From NCBI GenBank assembly GCA_001704065.1, contig LHBX01000016.1, positions 1-64,000 on the forward strand: a stretch of 64,000 bases of DNA, in the 5' to 3' direction. A program made the position numbers and the translations under genes. This DNA is from Pelagibacteraceae bacterium GOM-A1. GTDB lineage: Bacteria; Pseudomonadota; Alphaproteobacteria; Pelagibacterales; Pelagibacteraceae. The notes beneath the pieces are model-generated. The model made no database searches. It was not told where the DNA came from and saw only the letters and a list, made by a program, of their open reading frames with translations. Every line of letters begins with the position of its first letter. Positions within the stretch are counted from its first letter, which is position 1. Positions 49,103-56,883 of this stretch are shown in pieces.

Positions 49103-49703
49103 GAAACAATCTTGTTAATTTTTTATCAATATCTATGTTAAAAGAAAATGATCTTCTTTCACCATCAGATTTAAATGGATATGCAGTATGCATTAAATTA
49201 TTTGGGAATAAGATAAGATCGCCAACTCTTGGTTTATGATTAAATATAGAATTATTTAAAAAAGATTTAGAACCATAAATAAAATCAATTGTTCCATTAG
49301 TTTTAATTTTTTTATGTCCCTTTGTTAAATTTTTTGGAATTTTTAAATAACCAACTCCAGAAACATTGCCATCATGAAAATGTACAGGGTTATAATCATT
49401 TTTAAATTGTCTTACGACCCATAAATTTTTTATTTTTATATTTTTAGACTTCTTATTAAGATTTTTTTTTAAATATTTATTTACACTTTTAGAAATAAAA
49501 CTTTTTAAATTTTTTTTTATAAATTTATTTTTTAATTCAATTTCTTGCTCAACTTGACCTACTAACTTTTTTGAATAGTCATTTGATTTCGATTTTTTTT
49601 TGTCTTTAATAATACCTTCAACCTCGTCATTAATTTTTTTTACTAAATTTGATGGAATTTTAATAACAGCAATTTTTGGTCCAAAGGGACTTAAAACTTT
49701 CAT
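49095..49703 (-). CDS. putative 2OG-Fe(II) oxygenase
   Basis: NPVHFHDGNVSGVGYLKIP, FPNNLMHTAYPF; internal Met (MKVLSPFGPK) at 49703 avoids overlap with hisI. Confidence 0.75.
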   Translation of the reverse strand: MKVLSPFGPKIAVIKIPSNLVKKINDEVEGIIKDKKKSKSNDYSKKLVGQVEQEIELKNKFIKKNLKSFISKSVNKYLKKNLNKKSKNIKIKNLWVVRQFKNDYNPVHFHDGNVSGVGYLKIPKNLTKGHKKIKTNGTIDFIYGSKSFLNNSIFNHKPRVGDLILFPNNLMHTAYPFKSDGERRSFSFNIDIDKKLTRLFHA

Positions 49704-49710
49704 TAATTTT

Positions 49711-50199
49711 TTATATTTTTGTTGGATTAGGTTGTCCTTTATAAACAACTTCTGGGTCAAATTTTTTTTCTTCTTCTTCAAATTTCATTTCAATTTGTCT
49801 TGCATTATCAATTTTACCCAAAGGGATAGATCTATAAAAACAAGATCTGTACCCAACGTGGCAACTAGCACCTTCGCCAATATCTACAGTCATCCATACA
49901 GCATCTTGATCATCATCAATTCGAATCTCTTTTACTTTTTGAACAAATCCACTTGTTTTTCCTTTGTGCCAAATTGATTGTCTTGATCTGCTCCAGTAGT
50001 GAGCTTCTTTGGTTTCAATAGTTAACTTGAAGGCTTCGACATTCATATACCCATGCATTAATATTTCTTTTGTTTTTGAGCATGTTGTAATGACTGGAAT
50101 CAATCCATCATTATCGAATTTAGGAGATAAAAGCTTGCCTTCTTCTATTTCTGCTACATTTTCTCTTTTTTTAAACATATATGTGGAATTATCTAACAT
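49711..50199 (-). CDS. hisI: phosphoribosyl-AMP cyclohydrolase
   Basis: MHGYMNVEAFKLTIETKEAHYWSRSRQSIWHKG, DDDQDAVWMTVD, SCHVGYRSCFYR. Confidence 0.95.
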   Translation of the reverse strand: MLDNSTYMFKKRENVAEIEEGKLLSPKFDNDGLIPVITTCSKTKEILMHGYMNVEAFKLTIETKEAHYWSRSRQSIWHKGKTSGFVQKVKEIRIDDDQDAVWMTVDIGEGASCHVGYRSCFYRSIPLGKIDNARQIEMKFEEEEKKFDPEVVYKGQPNPTKI

Positions 50200-50256
50200 A
50201 ATAATAAATATAATAAATATTTTAAAATTAAGGTTTTATATATATAAAAGCACGTC

Positions 50257-50859
50257 ATGAAATTAGTAAAAAACGAAAACGAAAAAAAAATTAATGAAGT
50301 AACAGACAAGGAAGCTGAAGAAGCTTTTGTCAAAATCCTTAAATGGTTAGGTGAAGATCCTACCAGAGAAGGTTTATTGGAAACTCCAAAAAGAGTTACA
50401 AAAGCATTTAAAGAATATTTCAAAGGCTACAAAGAAGACCCTAAAGCAGTTTTAGATAAAACATTTGGTGATGTTGAAGGCTATAGCGATATGGTTGTTC
50501 AAAAAAATATTTCAGTCCAAAGTCATTGCGAACATCACATGGCACCAATTATAGGAATTGCTCATGTAGCATATATTCCAAATCAAAGAGTCGTAGGATT
50601 AAGTAAAATAGCAAGAGTTGTAGAAGTGTTTTCAAAAAGATTACAAACACAAGAAAGATTAACTGTTCAGATCGCTAATACTTTAATGGAGTCATTGGAT
50701 GCAAAAGGTGTTGCGGTAACAATAGATTCAACTCATCAGTGTATGACTATGAGAGGTATAAAAAAAGAGCAAGCTACCACAGTTACAAATTTTTATCTTG
50801 GACAGTTTAAGGACGATTTAAGTTATCAAAATAGATATTTGCGATTTATTGCAAAATAA
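50257..50859 (+). CDS. folE: GTP cyclohydrolase I
   Basis: GEDPTREGLLETPKRV, SHCEHHMAPIIG, RLQTQERLTVQIA, HQCMTMRG. Confidence 0.97.
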   Translation: MKLVKNENEKKINEVTDKEAEEAFVKILKWLGEDPTREGLLETPKRVTKAFKEYFKGYKEDPKAVLDKTFGDVEGYSDMVVQKNISVQSHCEHHMAPIIGIAHVAYIPNQRVVGLSKIARVVEVFSKRLQTQERLTVQIANTLMESLDAKGVAVTIDSTHQCMTMRGIKKEQATTVTNFYLGQFKDDLSYQNRYLRFIAK

Positions 50860-50874
50860 TATTTACTGATAAAC

Positions 50875-51876
50875 ATGGCGGACTCATTTAAAGCAGTTGT
50901 AATAAACAATCAGAACGAAAACTTTACAAGAGAAGTCAAAGAACTAAGTTTAGACCATTTTAAAGACGGTGAGGTGCTAGTTAAGATAGATTATTCTGAT
51001 CTCAATTGGAAAGATGCAATGATATTAAAAGATGGTGGTAAATTAGTAAAAGAGTATCCAAGAATACCTGGTATTGATTTTTCTGGAACTGTTGCACAAG
51101 GAGATGGTGAAGAATTTAAAGCAGGAGACAGAGTTATATTAACAGGTTGTAGAGCAGGAGAACTTTTTGATGGTGGATATTCTCAATACGCAAAAGTTAA
51201 AAAGGATCATATTACAAAAACACCTGAGGGAATGACAAATAAACAAGCTATGATTTTGGGAACTGCTGGTCTTACAGGCTTGTTGTGTGCCTTTGCAGTT
51301 AAAGCAAGAGAGGAACTATTGATGCAATCAAAAGTTAACGATGTATTAGTAACTGGCTCGACAGGTGGTGTTGGTATGGTAGCAGTAATGGTTCTTGCTA
51401 AAATGGGTATTAACGTTACAGCGATAACTGGTAAACCAGATAAAGCAGATTATCTAAAAGAACTTGGTGCTAAAAACGTTATAGATCGTAAAGAATTTGA
51501 GGGCGAGGCAAGATTAATAGATAAAGGAACATGGGATGGCGTTGTAGATACCGTGGGTGGTAACATTTTATCTAATGCAATTGCTCAAACTAAACCAAAA
51601 GGAATTGTGGCCATATGTGGAAATGCTAGCGGCAATAAATTAAATACATCAGTAATTCCATTTATATTAAGAGCAGTAAAATTATGGGGAGTAGACTCGG
51701 TTAATATCAGTAAAAAAAGAAAAGAGTTTGTATGGGGAGAATTTCCTGCTTTGCTAGATTTTAATATTTTAGAAAAATCAGTAAATACTATTGGGTTAGA
51801 AGAATTATTAAATATCTATCCTGATATATTAAAAGGAAATTTAAAAAATAAAATAGTAGTGGATGTAAATAAATAA
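50875..51876 (+). CDS. quinone oxidoreductase-like protein, AcuI/YhdH (acrylyl-CoA reductase) family
   Basis: DYSDLNWKDAMIL, PRIPGIDFSGTV, GTAGLTGLLCAFAV, VTGSTGGVGMVAVMVLAKMG. Confidence 0.88.
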   Translation: MADSFKAVVINNQNENFTREVKELSLDHFKDGEVLVKIDYSDLNWKDAMILKDGGKLVKEYPRIPGIDFSGTVAQGDGEEFKAGDRVILTGCRAGELFDGGYSQYAKVKKDHITKTPEGMTNKQAMILGTAGLTGLLCAFAVKAREELLMQSKVNDVLVTGSTGGVGMVAVMVLAKMGINVTAITGKPDKADYLKELGAKNVIDRKEFEGEARLIDKGTWDGVVDTVGGNILSNAIAQTKPKGIVAICGNASGNKLNTSVIPFILRAVKLWGVDSVNISKKRKEFVWGEFPALLDFNILEKSVNTIGLEELLNIYPDILKGNLKNKIVVDVNK

Positions 51877-52766
51877 TGGATTGGGATAAATTAAAGATAT
51901 TTCATGCAGTTGCTGAGGCAGGTAGCTTTACTAGCGCAACAGTAATTCTAAATCTAAGTCAATCTGCAATAAGTAGACAAATTCAATCTTTAGAAGAAGA
52001 TTTAAAAGTTAAATTATTTGAACGTCATGCTAGAGGTTTAACACTAACTGAAAATGGAGAATATGTATTTAAAACAGCTCATGAAGTTATCTCCAAATTA
52101 AAAGAGGTAGAAACAACTTTAGGAGATAAAAAACATAAACCATCCGGAAAACTATCAGTAACAACCGTTGTTAGTTTTGGAACAACTTGGCTGACGCCTA
52201 GAATACAAGAATTTATGCAATTAAATCCAGAAATTGAAGTTGAACTCATATTTGATGATAGGGAGTTAGATTTAAGCACAAGACAAGCAGATATTGGAAT
52301 ATTTATGAGAAGACCGAAACAACTTAATTATATTCAAAAAAAGCTCATAGATATTAATTATCACATCTACGGATCACCAAAATACTTAGAAAAACATGGA
52401 TATCCTAAGACAGTTAATGACCTAAATAAGCACAACTTTATTTCATTTGGTAGAGGAGCTCCATCACCAGTTTATAATCCAGATTGGGCATTAAAACTTG
52501 GAATGAAAGATAATAAAAAAAGAAAAACTGTAATGAGAGTGAATAGTGTTTATGGTTTACTATTAGCTGTTCAAAGCGGTGTAGGACTAGCTGCAATTCC
52601 AGATTACTTAACTGTGAAACAACCAAATATTGTTAAAGTTTTACCAAGCGTTCAAGGTCCAACTACTGAGGCACATTTTGTATATCCTCAATCACTTAAA
52701 AATGTTGCTAGAGTTCAAGCTTTTAGAAACTTCCTTTACAGTAAAATTTCTGAGTGGGAATTTTAA
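51876..52766 (+). CDS. LysR-family transcriptional regulator
   Basis: N-terminal HTH FHAVAEAGSFTSATVILNLSQSAISRQIQSLEEDLKVKLFERH. Confidence 0.95.
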   Translation: MDWDKLKIFHAVAEAGSFTSATVILNLSQSAISRQIQSLEEDLKVKLFERHARGLTLTENGEYVFKTAHEVISKLKEVETTLGDKKHKPSGKLSVTTVVSFGTTWLTPRIQEFMQLNPEIEVELIFDDRELDLSTRQADIGIFMRRPKQLNYIQKKLIDINYHIYGSPKYLEKHGYPKTVNDLNKHNFISFGRGAPSPVYNPDWALKLGMKDNKKRKTVMRVNSVYGLLLAVQSGVGLAAIPDYLTVKQPNIVKVLPSVQGPTTEAHFVYPQSLKNVARVQAFRNFLYSKISEWEF

Positions 52767-52800
52767 ATAATTTATCCTAAAAACAGCACTAATTGCGATT

Positions 52801-52858
52801 GATTATCAATTGCGACAATATTGCAATTGATAATCATTTTCATTGAGAATAGTTATCA
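52801..52858 (+). promoter_or_regulatory. Fur-box-like operator region with 13-bp inverted repeat
   Basis: GATTATCAATTGC-N9-GCAATTGATAATC perfect inverted repeat; TGATAATCATTTTCA and TGAGAATAGTTATCA match the 7-1-7 Fur consensus at 13/14 and 12/14 positions. Confidence 0.75.
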
Positions 52859-52911
52859 TCCGCATTGCAGGACAAATTACGTTTAATATAAATATAAATT
52901 TAAGGAGTAGA

Positions 52912-53934
52912 ATGAGAAAATTGACAATAATTTCATTGTTTTTTGCTTTAATTTCAAGTTTTACGATTGCAGCTGAGGTCAATATTTTTAGTGCAAGACA
53001 CTATGATTCTGACATTCAATTATATGAAAAGTTCACAGCAGCAACAGGAATTAAAGTAAACGTAGTATCAGGTAAAGATAAAGCCCTGCAAAAAAGAATT
53101 ACAGAAGAGGGAGCAGACTGTGTTGGAGATTTATACATCACAGCTGATGCTGGAAGATTAGGTGCATTTGCAGCCAAAGGCATGATGCAAAACGCTGGTT
53201 GGTCAAAAGCTATTAAGGATGCTGTACCTGCACAATTTAGATCTGCTAAATGGACTGGAATAGCTAAGAGAGCAAGAATAATTTATTATTCACCTGAAAG
53301 AGTAAATGCAAATGAACTAAATGGCATGACTTACGAAGGTCTAGCTGATCCAAAATGGAAAGGTAGATTAGTAATAAGAAAATCTAACAACATTTATAAC
53401 CAGTCTTTAGTTGCTTCACTAGTTAAGAATAATGGTAAAGCTAAAACTGCAGAATGGTCTAAAGCTGTTGTAGCAAACATGGCTAGAACTCCAAAAGGTA
53501 ACGACCGCGCTCAAATCATGGCTGTTGCGGCTGGAGAAGCTGATATTGCTGTTGCAAATACATATTATCATGCATTGATGTTATCTGGAAAAAAAGGTGC
53601 TGAACAACAAGAAGCGGCAAAAAAAGTAATGCCTTTTTTCCCTAATCAACAAGATAGAGGAACGCACATTAATATTAGTGGAGCTGGTATGCTTAAACAT
53701 GCACCAAACAAAGTTAATGCTGTAAAATTAGTTGAGTTTTTATTATCAACAGAGGCTCAAAATCACATTGTAAATAATACTTTTGAGTATCCAATGATCG
53801 GTAGTGTAACACCTAATGATTTAGTTCCAGGCAAAGAGATGAACTTTGTAATGGATACTAAAACAAGTGTTAAGTCATACGGTGCAAAACAAGCAGATGC
53901 ATTAGAAGTAATGTTGGCTGCAGGTTGGAAGTAA
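52912..53934 (+). CDS. iron(III) ABC transporter substrate-binding protein (FbpA/FutA family)
   Basis: Signal peptide from Met 52912 (ORF track opens at 52843); EVNIFSARHYDSDIQLYEKFTAATGIKV; Fur-box region upstream. Confidence 0.92.
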   Translation: MRKLTIISLFFALISSFTIAAEVNIFSARHYDSDIQLYEKFTAATGIKVNVVSGKDKALQKRITEEGADCVGDLYITADAGRLGAFAAKGMMQNAGWSKAIKDAVPAQFRSAKWTGIAKRARIIYYSPERVNANELNGMTYEGLADPKWKGRLVIRKSNNIYNQSLVASLVKNNGKAKTAEWSKAVVANMARTPKGNDRAQIMAVAAGEADIAVANTYYHALMLSGKKGAEQQEAAKKVMPFFPNQQDRGTHINISGAGMLKHAPNKVNAVKLVEFLLSTEAQNHIVNNTFEYPMIGSVTPNDLVPGKEMNFVMDTKTSVKSYGAKQADALEVMLAAGWK

Positions 53935-54108
53935 ATGATAGCTGTTAAAAAAAAATTTACTACGGAAATTGATTATAATAAATCTTCCAAAGCCTGTCCT
54001 GCATGTGCTTCGGAGTGTGAAAAAATCAATAAACGTGTAAATAATAGAAAATTGTCTGAAATTAAAACTAAGGAGGTTCCGCATATCCTAAAAGTATTTA
54101 ATTTTTGA
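53935..54108 (+). CDS. 57-aa Cys-containing micro-ORF in iron operon
   Basis: Manual translation MIAVKKKFTTEIDYNKSSKACPACASECEKINKRVNNRKLSEIKTKEVPHILKVFNF; ATG directly abuts the SBP stop. Confidence 0.45.
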   Translation: MIAVKKKFTTEIDYNKSSKACPACASECEKINKRVNNRKLSEIKTKEVPHILKVFNF

Positions 54109-54121
54109 TTTTCTAAAGTTT

Positions 54122-54160
54122 GTGCCTATGGTTTGGTCTCCTAAACCATGGGCACTTTTG
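54122..54160 (+). terminator. hairpin attenuator between iron SBP and permease genes
   Basis: GTGCCTATGGTTT-loop-AAACCATGGGCAC then TTTTG; one G-U pair in the stem. Confidence 0.7.
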
Positions 54161-54191
54161 ATTTTCATGATTATAAGGCGGATTATAATAT

Positions 54192-55802
54192 ATGAAATTT
54201 AATTCCTGGTACCTTTCTTCATTTTTAGTTTCATTTGTTGTTGCAATTCCAATTTTAACTGTGTTTGCAAGTTTCTTCCAAGAAACAACTAATTACTTTG
54301 ATATTTTAAAAAATACATTTTTAATTGAATATATTTATAATTCCTTAATATTACTTTTAGGAGTTTTGGTTCTTACATTATTCTTAGGCGTTGGCAGTGC
54401 ATACGTAGTTTCATTTTATGATTTTCCAGGCGTTAAATTTTTTAAATGGGCTTTAATATTATCTTTTGCAGTACCTGCTTACATTTATGCTTATTCATTA
54501 ACTGCTTTTTTTGAAAACTTTGGAACACTATACTCAATATTGAAATCTTTATTTGGACCTGGTGAATATAATCAATCCATTCCAAAATTTGATGGTATGC
54601 TTGGTGCTATTTTATCTATTTCTTTTTCACTATTTGGATATGTTTACGTTTTAACTAGAGCATCTTTTCATTATCAGTCTCAAAATTTAATAGAATTAGG
54701 ACAAAATCTAGGTTTTTCAAAATATAAATCTTTCTTTAAAATCATTTTACCATCTGCAAGACCAGCTATAGTTGCGGGTTTAGCATTAGTTGCTATGGAA
54801 ACATTATCAGATTTTGGAGCAGTATCATTTTTTGGAATAGCAACTCTTACTACTGGAATATATGATTCATGGATATCTTTTGATGATTTAGCTTTTGCAA
54901 ATCAGCTCTCATTTTTTTTGCTATTATTTATATTAGGACTTTTTTTTATTGAGAATATCTCAAGAAAAAAAGCTCAATATCACTCTCCAGTTAAGGGAGG
55001 AATTAAAGAAAAGAAGAAAATTAAATTAAACTTTTCAAAAGGTTCTTTAGCATTCGGATTTTGTTTTTTAGTTTTTTTAATCAGCTTTTTATTCCCTATT
55101 TTACAAATGTTGTATTGGACAATAATTTTTCCAAAAAATTTATTTGATTTAAATACTTTTCAATTATTTATAAACACAATTTACTTGGTATTTTTATCAA
55201 GTGTTGTTCTAGTAATTTTTTCATTTATTTCAAATTATGGAAACAGAGTAACTAAAAGTAAATTCTTAAATTATCTTACAACATTTTCTATTACTGGTTA
55301 TGCAATTCCTGGTGTAATTTTAGCTGTAGCATTCATCACTTTTATTGCTTGGTTTGATAATACTTTTATAAAAGCCTTTGAATTTAATTCTATAAAGAGA
55401 GTATTTATAGGATCTATTTTTGGTTTAGTAATAGTTTATTTTATCAGATTTTATTCATTAGCTTATAACGGTTTGAAAACTGGTTATGAAAGAATAAATA
55501 GGTCAATTGATGAAAGTTCTTATCTTCTTGGTTACTCGAAAATAAAAACTTTTTTAGGAATTCATGTTCCTTATTTAAAAAATTCTGTTTTTCTTATAGG
55601 GATATTGATTACTATAGAAGTAATAAAAGAATTACCTATAACTTTGATATTGAGACCATTTAACTTTGAAACATTCGCTACAACAGCATATATATTCGCA
55701 TCTCAAGATCTTTTAGAAGCAGCAGCAGTTCCATCATTATTCTTGATATTGATTGCAAGTACATTTATTTTGATCACATCTAAATTTATTTTGAAAGACT
55801 AA
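54192..55802 (+). CDS. iron(III) ABC transporter permease (FbpB/FutB family)
   Basis: 536 aa, two permease halves; LIELGQNLGFSKYKSFFKIILPSARPAI and SIDESSYLLGYSKIKTFLGIHVP. Confidence 0.9.
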   Translation: MKFNSWYLSSFLVSFVVAIPILTVFASFFQETTNYFDILKNTFLIEYIYNSLILLLGVLVLTLFLGVGSAYVVSFYDFPGVKFFKWALILSFAVPAYIYAYSLTAFFENFGTLYSILKSLFGPGEYNQSIPKFDGMLGAILSISFSLFGYVYVLTRASFHYQSQNLIELGQNLGFSKYKSFFKIILPSARPAIVAGLALVAMETLSDFGAVSFFGIATLTTGIYDSWISFDDLAFANQLSFFLLLFILGLFFIENISRKKAQYHSPVKGGIKEKKKIKLNFSKGSLAFGFCFLVFLISFLFPILQMLYWTIIFPKNLFDLNTFQLFINTIYLVFLSSVVLVIFSFISNYGNRVTKSKFLNYLTTFSITGYAIPGVILAVAFITFIAWFDNTFIKAFEFNSIKRVFIGSIFGLVIVYFIRFYSLAYNGLKTGYERINRSIDESSYLLGYSKIKTFLGIHVPYLKNSVFLIGILITIEVIKELPITLILRPFNFETFATTAYIFASQDLLEAAAVPSLFLILIASTFILITSKFILKD

Positions 55803-56857
55803 TGGGTAATAATTTTTTTGAAATTGAAAATGTATCTTTTGCTGCTGGCGGGAAAAATAAAGTAAATAACGTTTCTTTAAAAATTGAAAATGAAGGTGAA
55901 ATTGTATGTTTACTTGGCCCCTCAGGCATAGGTAAAACCACAATATTAAGAACTATTGCAGGTTTAGAAAAAATTAATAAAGGTAAAATTAATCTAAAAG
56001 GCAGAACAATTTCTTCTGAAAATATTCATATCGAACCAGAAAATCGTAATATTGCTCTATCATTTCAAGAGAACAGCTTATTTCCTCATTACAATATAGA
56101 AAAAAATATTAATCTTGGCTCAGATAGAGTGAAAGATGATAAAAAAATACAAACTAAAGAAGTAATTAATTTTTTAAACTTAAACAAAATATTAAATAAA
56201 TTTCCGCATGAGATAAGTGCTGGCGAAGCCCAAAGAGCATCTCTAGCAAGATCTTTAGTTTCTCAACCTGATTTATTAATGCTTGATGAGCCATTATCTA
56301 ATGTAGATCAAAGTTTTAAGGAGGAAATTCAAGTTGAATTAAAACAAATTTTAACAAATTCAAAAATAACTACAATAATTGTAACACACGATTCTTATGA
56401 AGCTTTTTATCTAGGCAGTAAATGTGGAATAATATTAGATGGTGAATTAAAGCAATATGATGATCCATATAATGTTTATCATTTGCCAAATTCAGTAGAG
56501 GTAGTTAATTTTTTAAACAGAGGCACATTAATACCAGCAGAAGTTACCAGTCCGAAAAGTCTTGAAAATGAAGATTTAGGTACAATAACTGGAAATTTCG
56601 CTAGACCGTTCCCAATAGGATCTAAAGTAAAACTGTTAATACAGCCAGAGGACTTGCAGCATGATGATGCGAGCAATCTTAAACTTGAAGTAGTAGATAG
56701 AAAATTCAGAGGATCAAATTTTATTTATACATTAAAAACATTAAGTAATAAATTAATACCAGTTTTTGTGCATTCTCATCATATCCATCAGCATGAAGTT
56801 GATGAAAAATTTGGTATAAAAAGACCCATCCATATCGATCATATTGTTTGCTTTTAA
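55802..56857 (+). CDS. iron(III) ABC transporter ATP-binding protein (FbpC/FutC family)
   Basis: LGPSGIGKTTILR, ISAGEAQRASLARSLV, LLMLDEPLSNVD. Confidence 0.9.
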   Translation: MGNNFFEIENVSFAAGGKNKVNNVSLKIENEGEIVCLLGPSGIGKTTILRTIAGLEKINKGKINLKGRTISSENIHIEPENRNIALSFQENSLFPHYNIEKNINLGSDRVKDDKKIQTKEVINFLNLNKILNKFPHEISAGEAQRASLARSLVSQPDLLMLDEPLSNVDQSFKEEIQVELKQILTNSKITTIIVTHDSYEAFYLGSKCGIILDGELKQYDDPYNVYHLPNSVEVVNFLNRGTLIPAEVTSPKSLENEDLGTITGNFARPFPIGSKVKLLIQPEDLQHDDASNLKLEVVDRKFRGSNFIYTLKTLSNKLIPVFVHSHHIHQHEVDEKFGIKRPIHIDHIVCF

Positions 56858-56883
56858 ATTTAATTATATAAATCAAAATACGC

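Noticed and set aside
49600-49977. 125-aa plus-strand ORF across hisI and the oxygenase gene
   Set aside because: Phe-rich antisense of poly-Lys codons; overlaps two good minus-strand genes.
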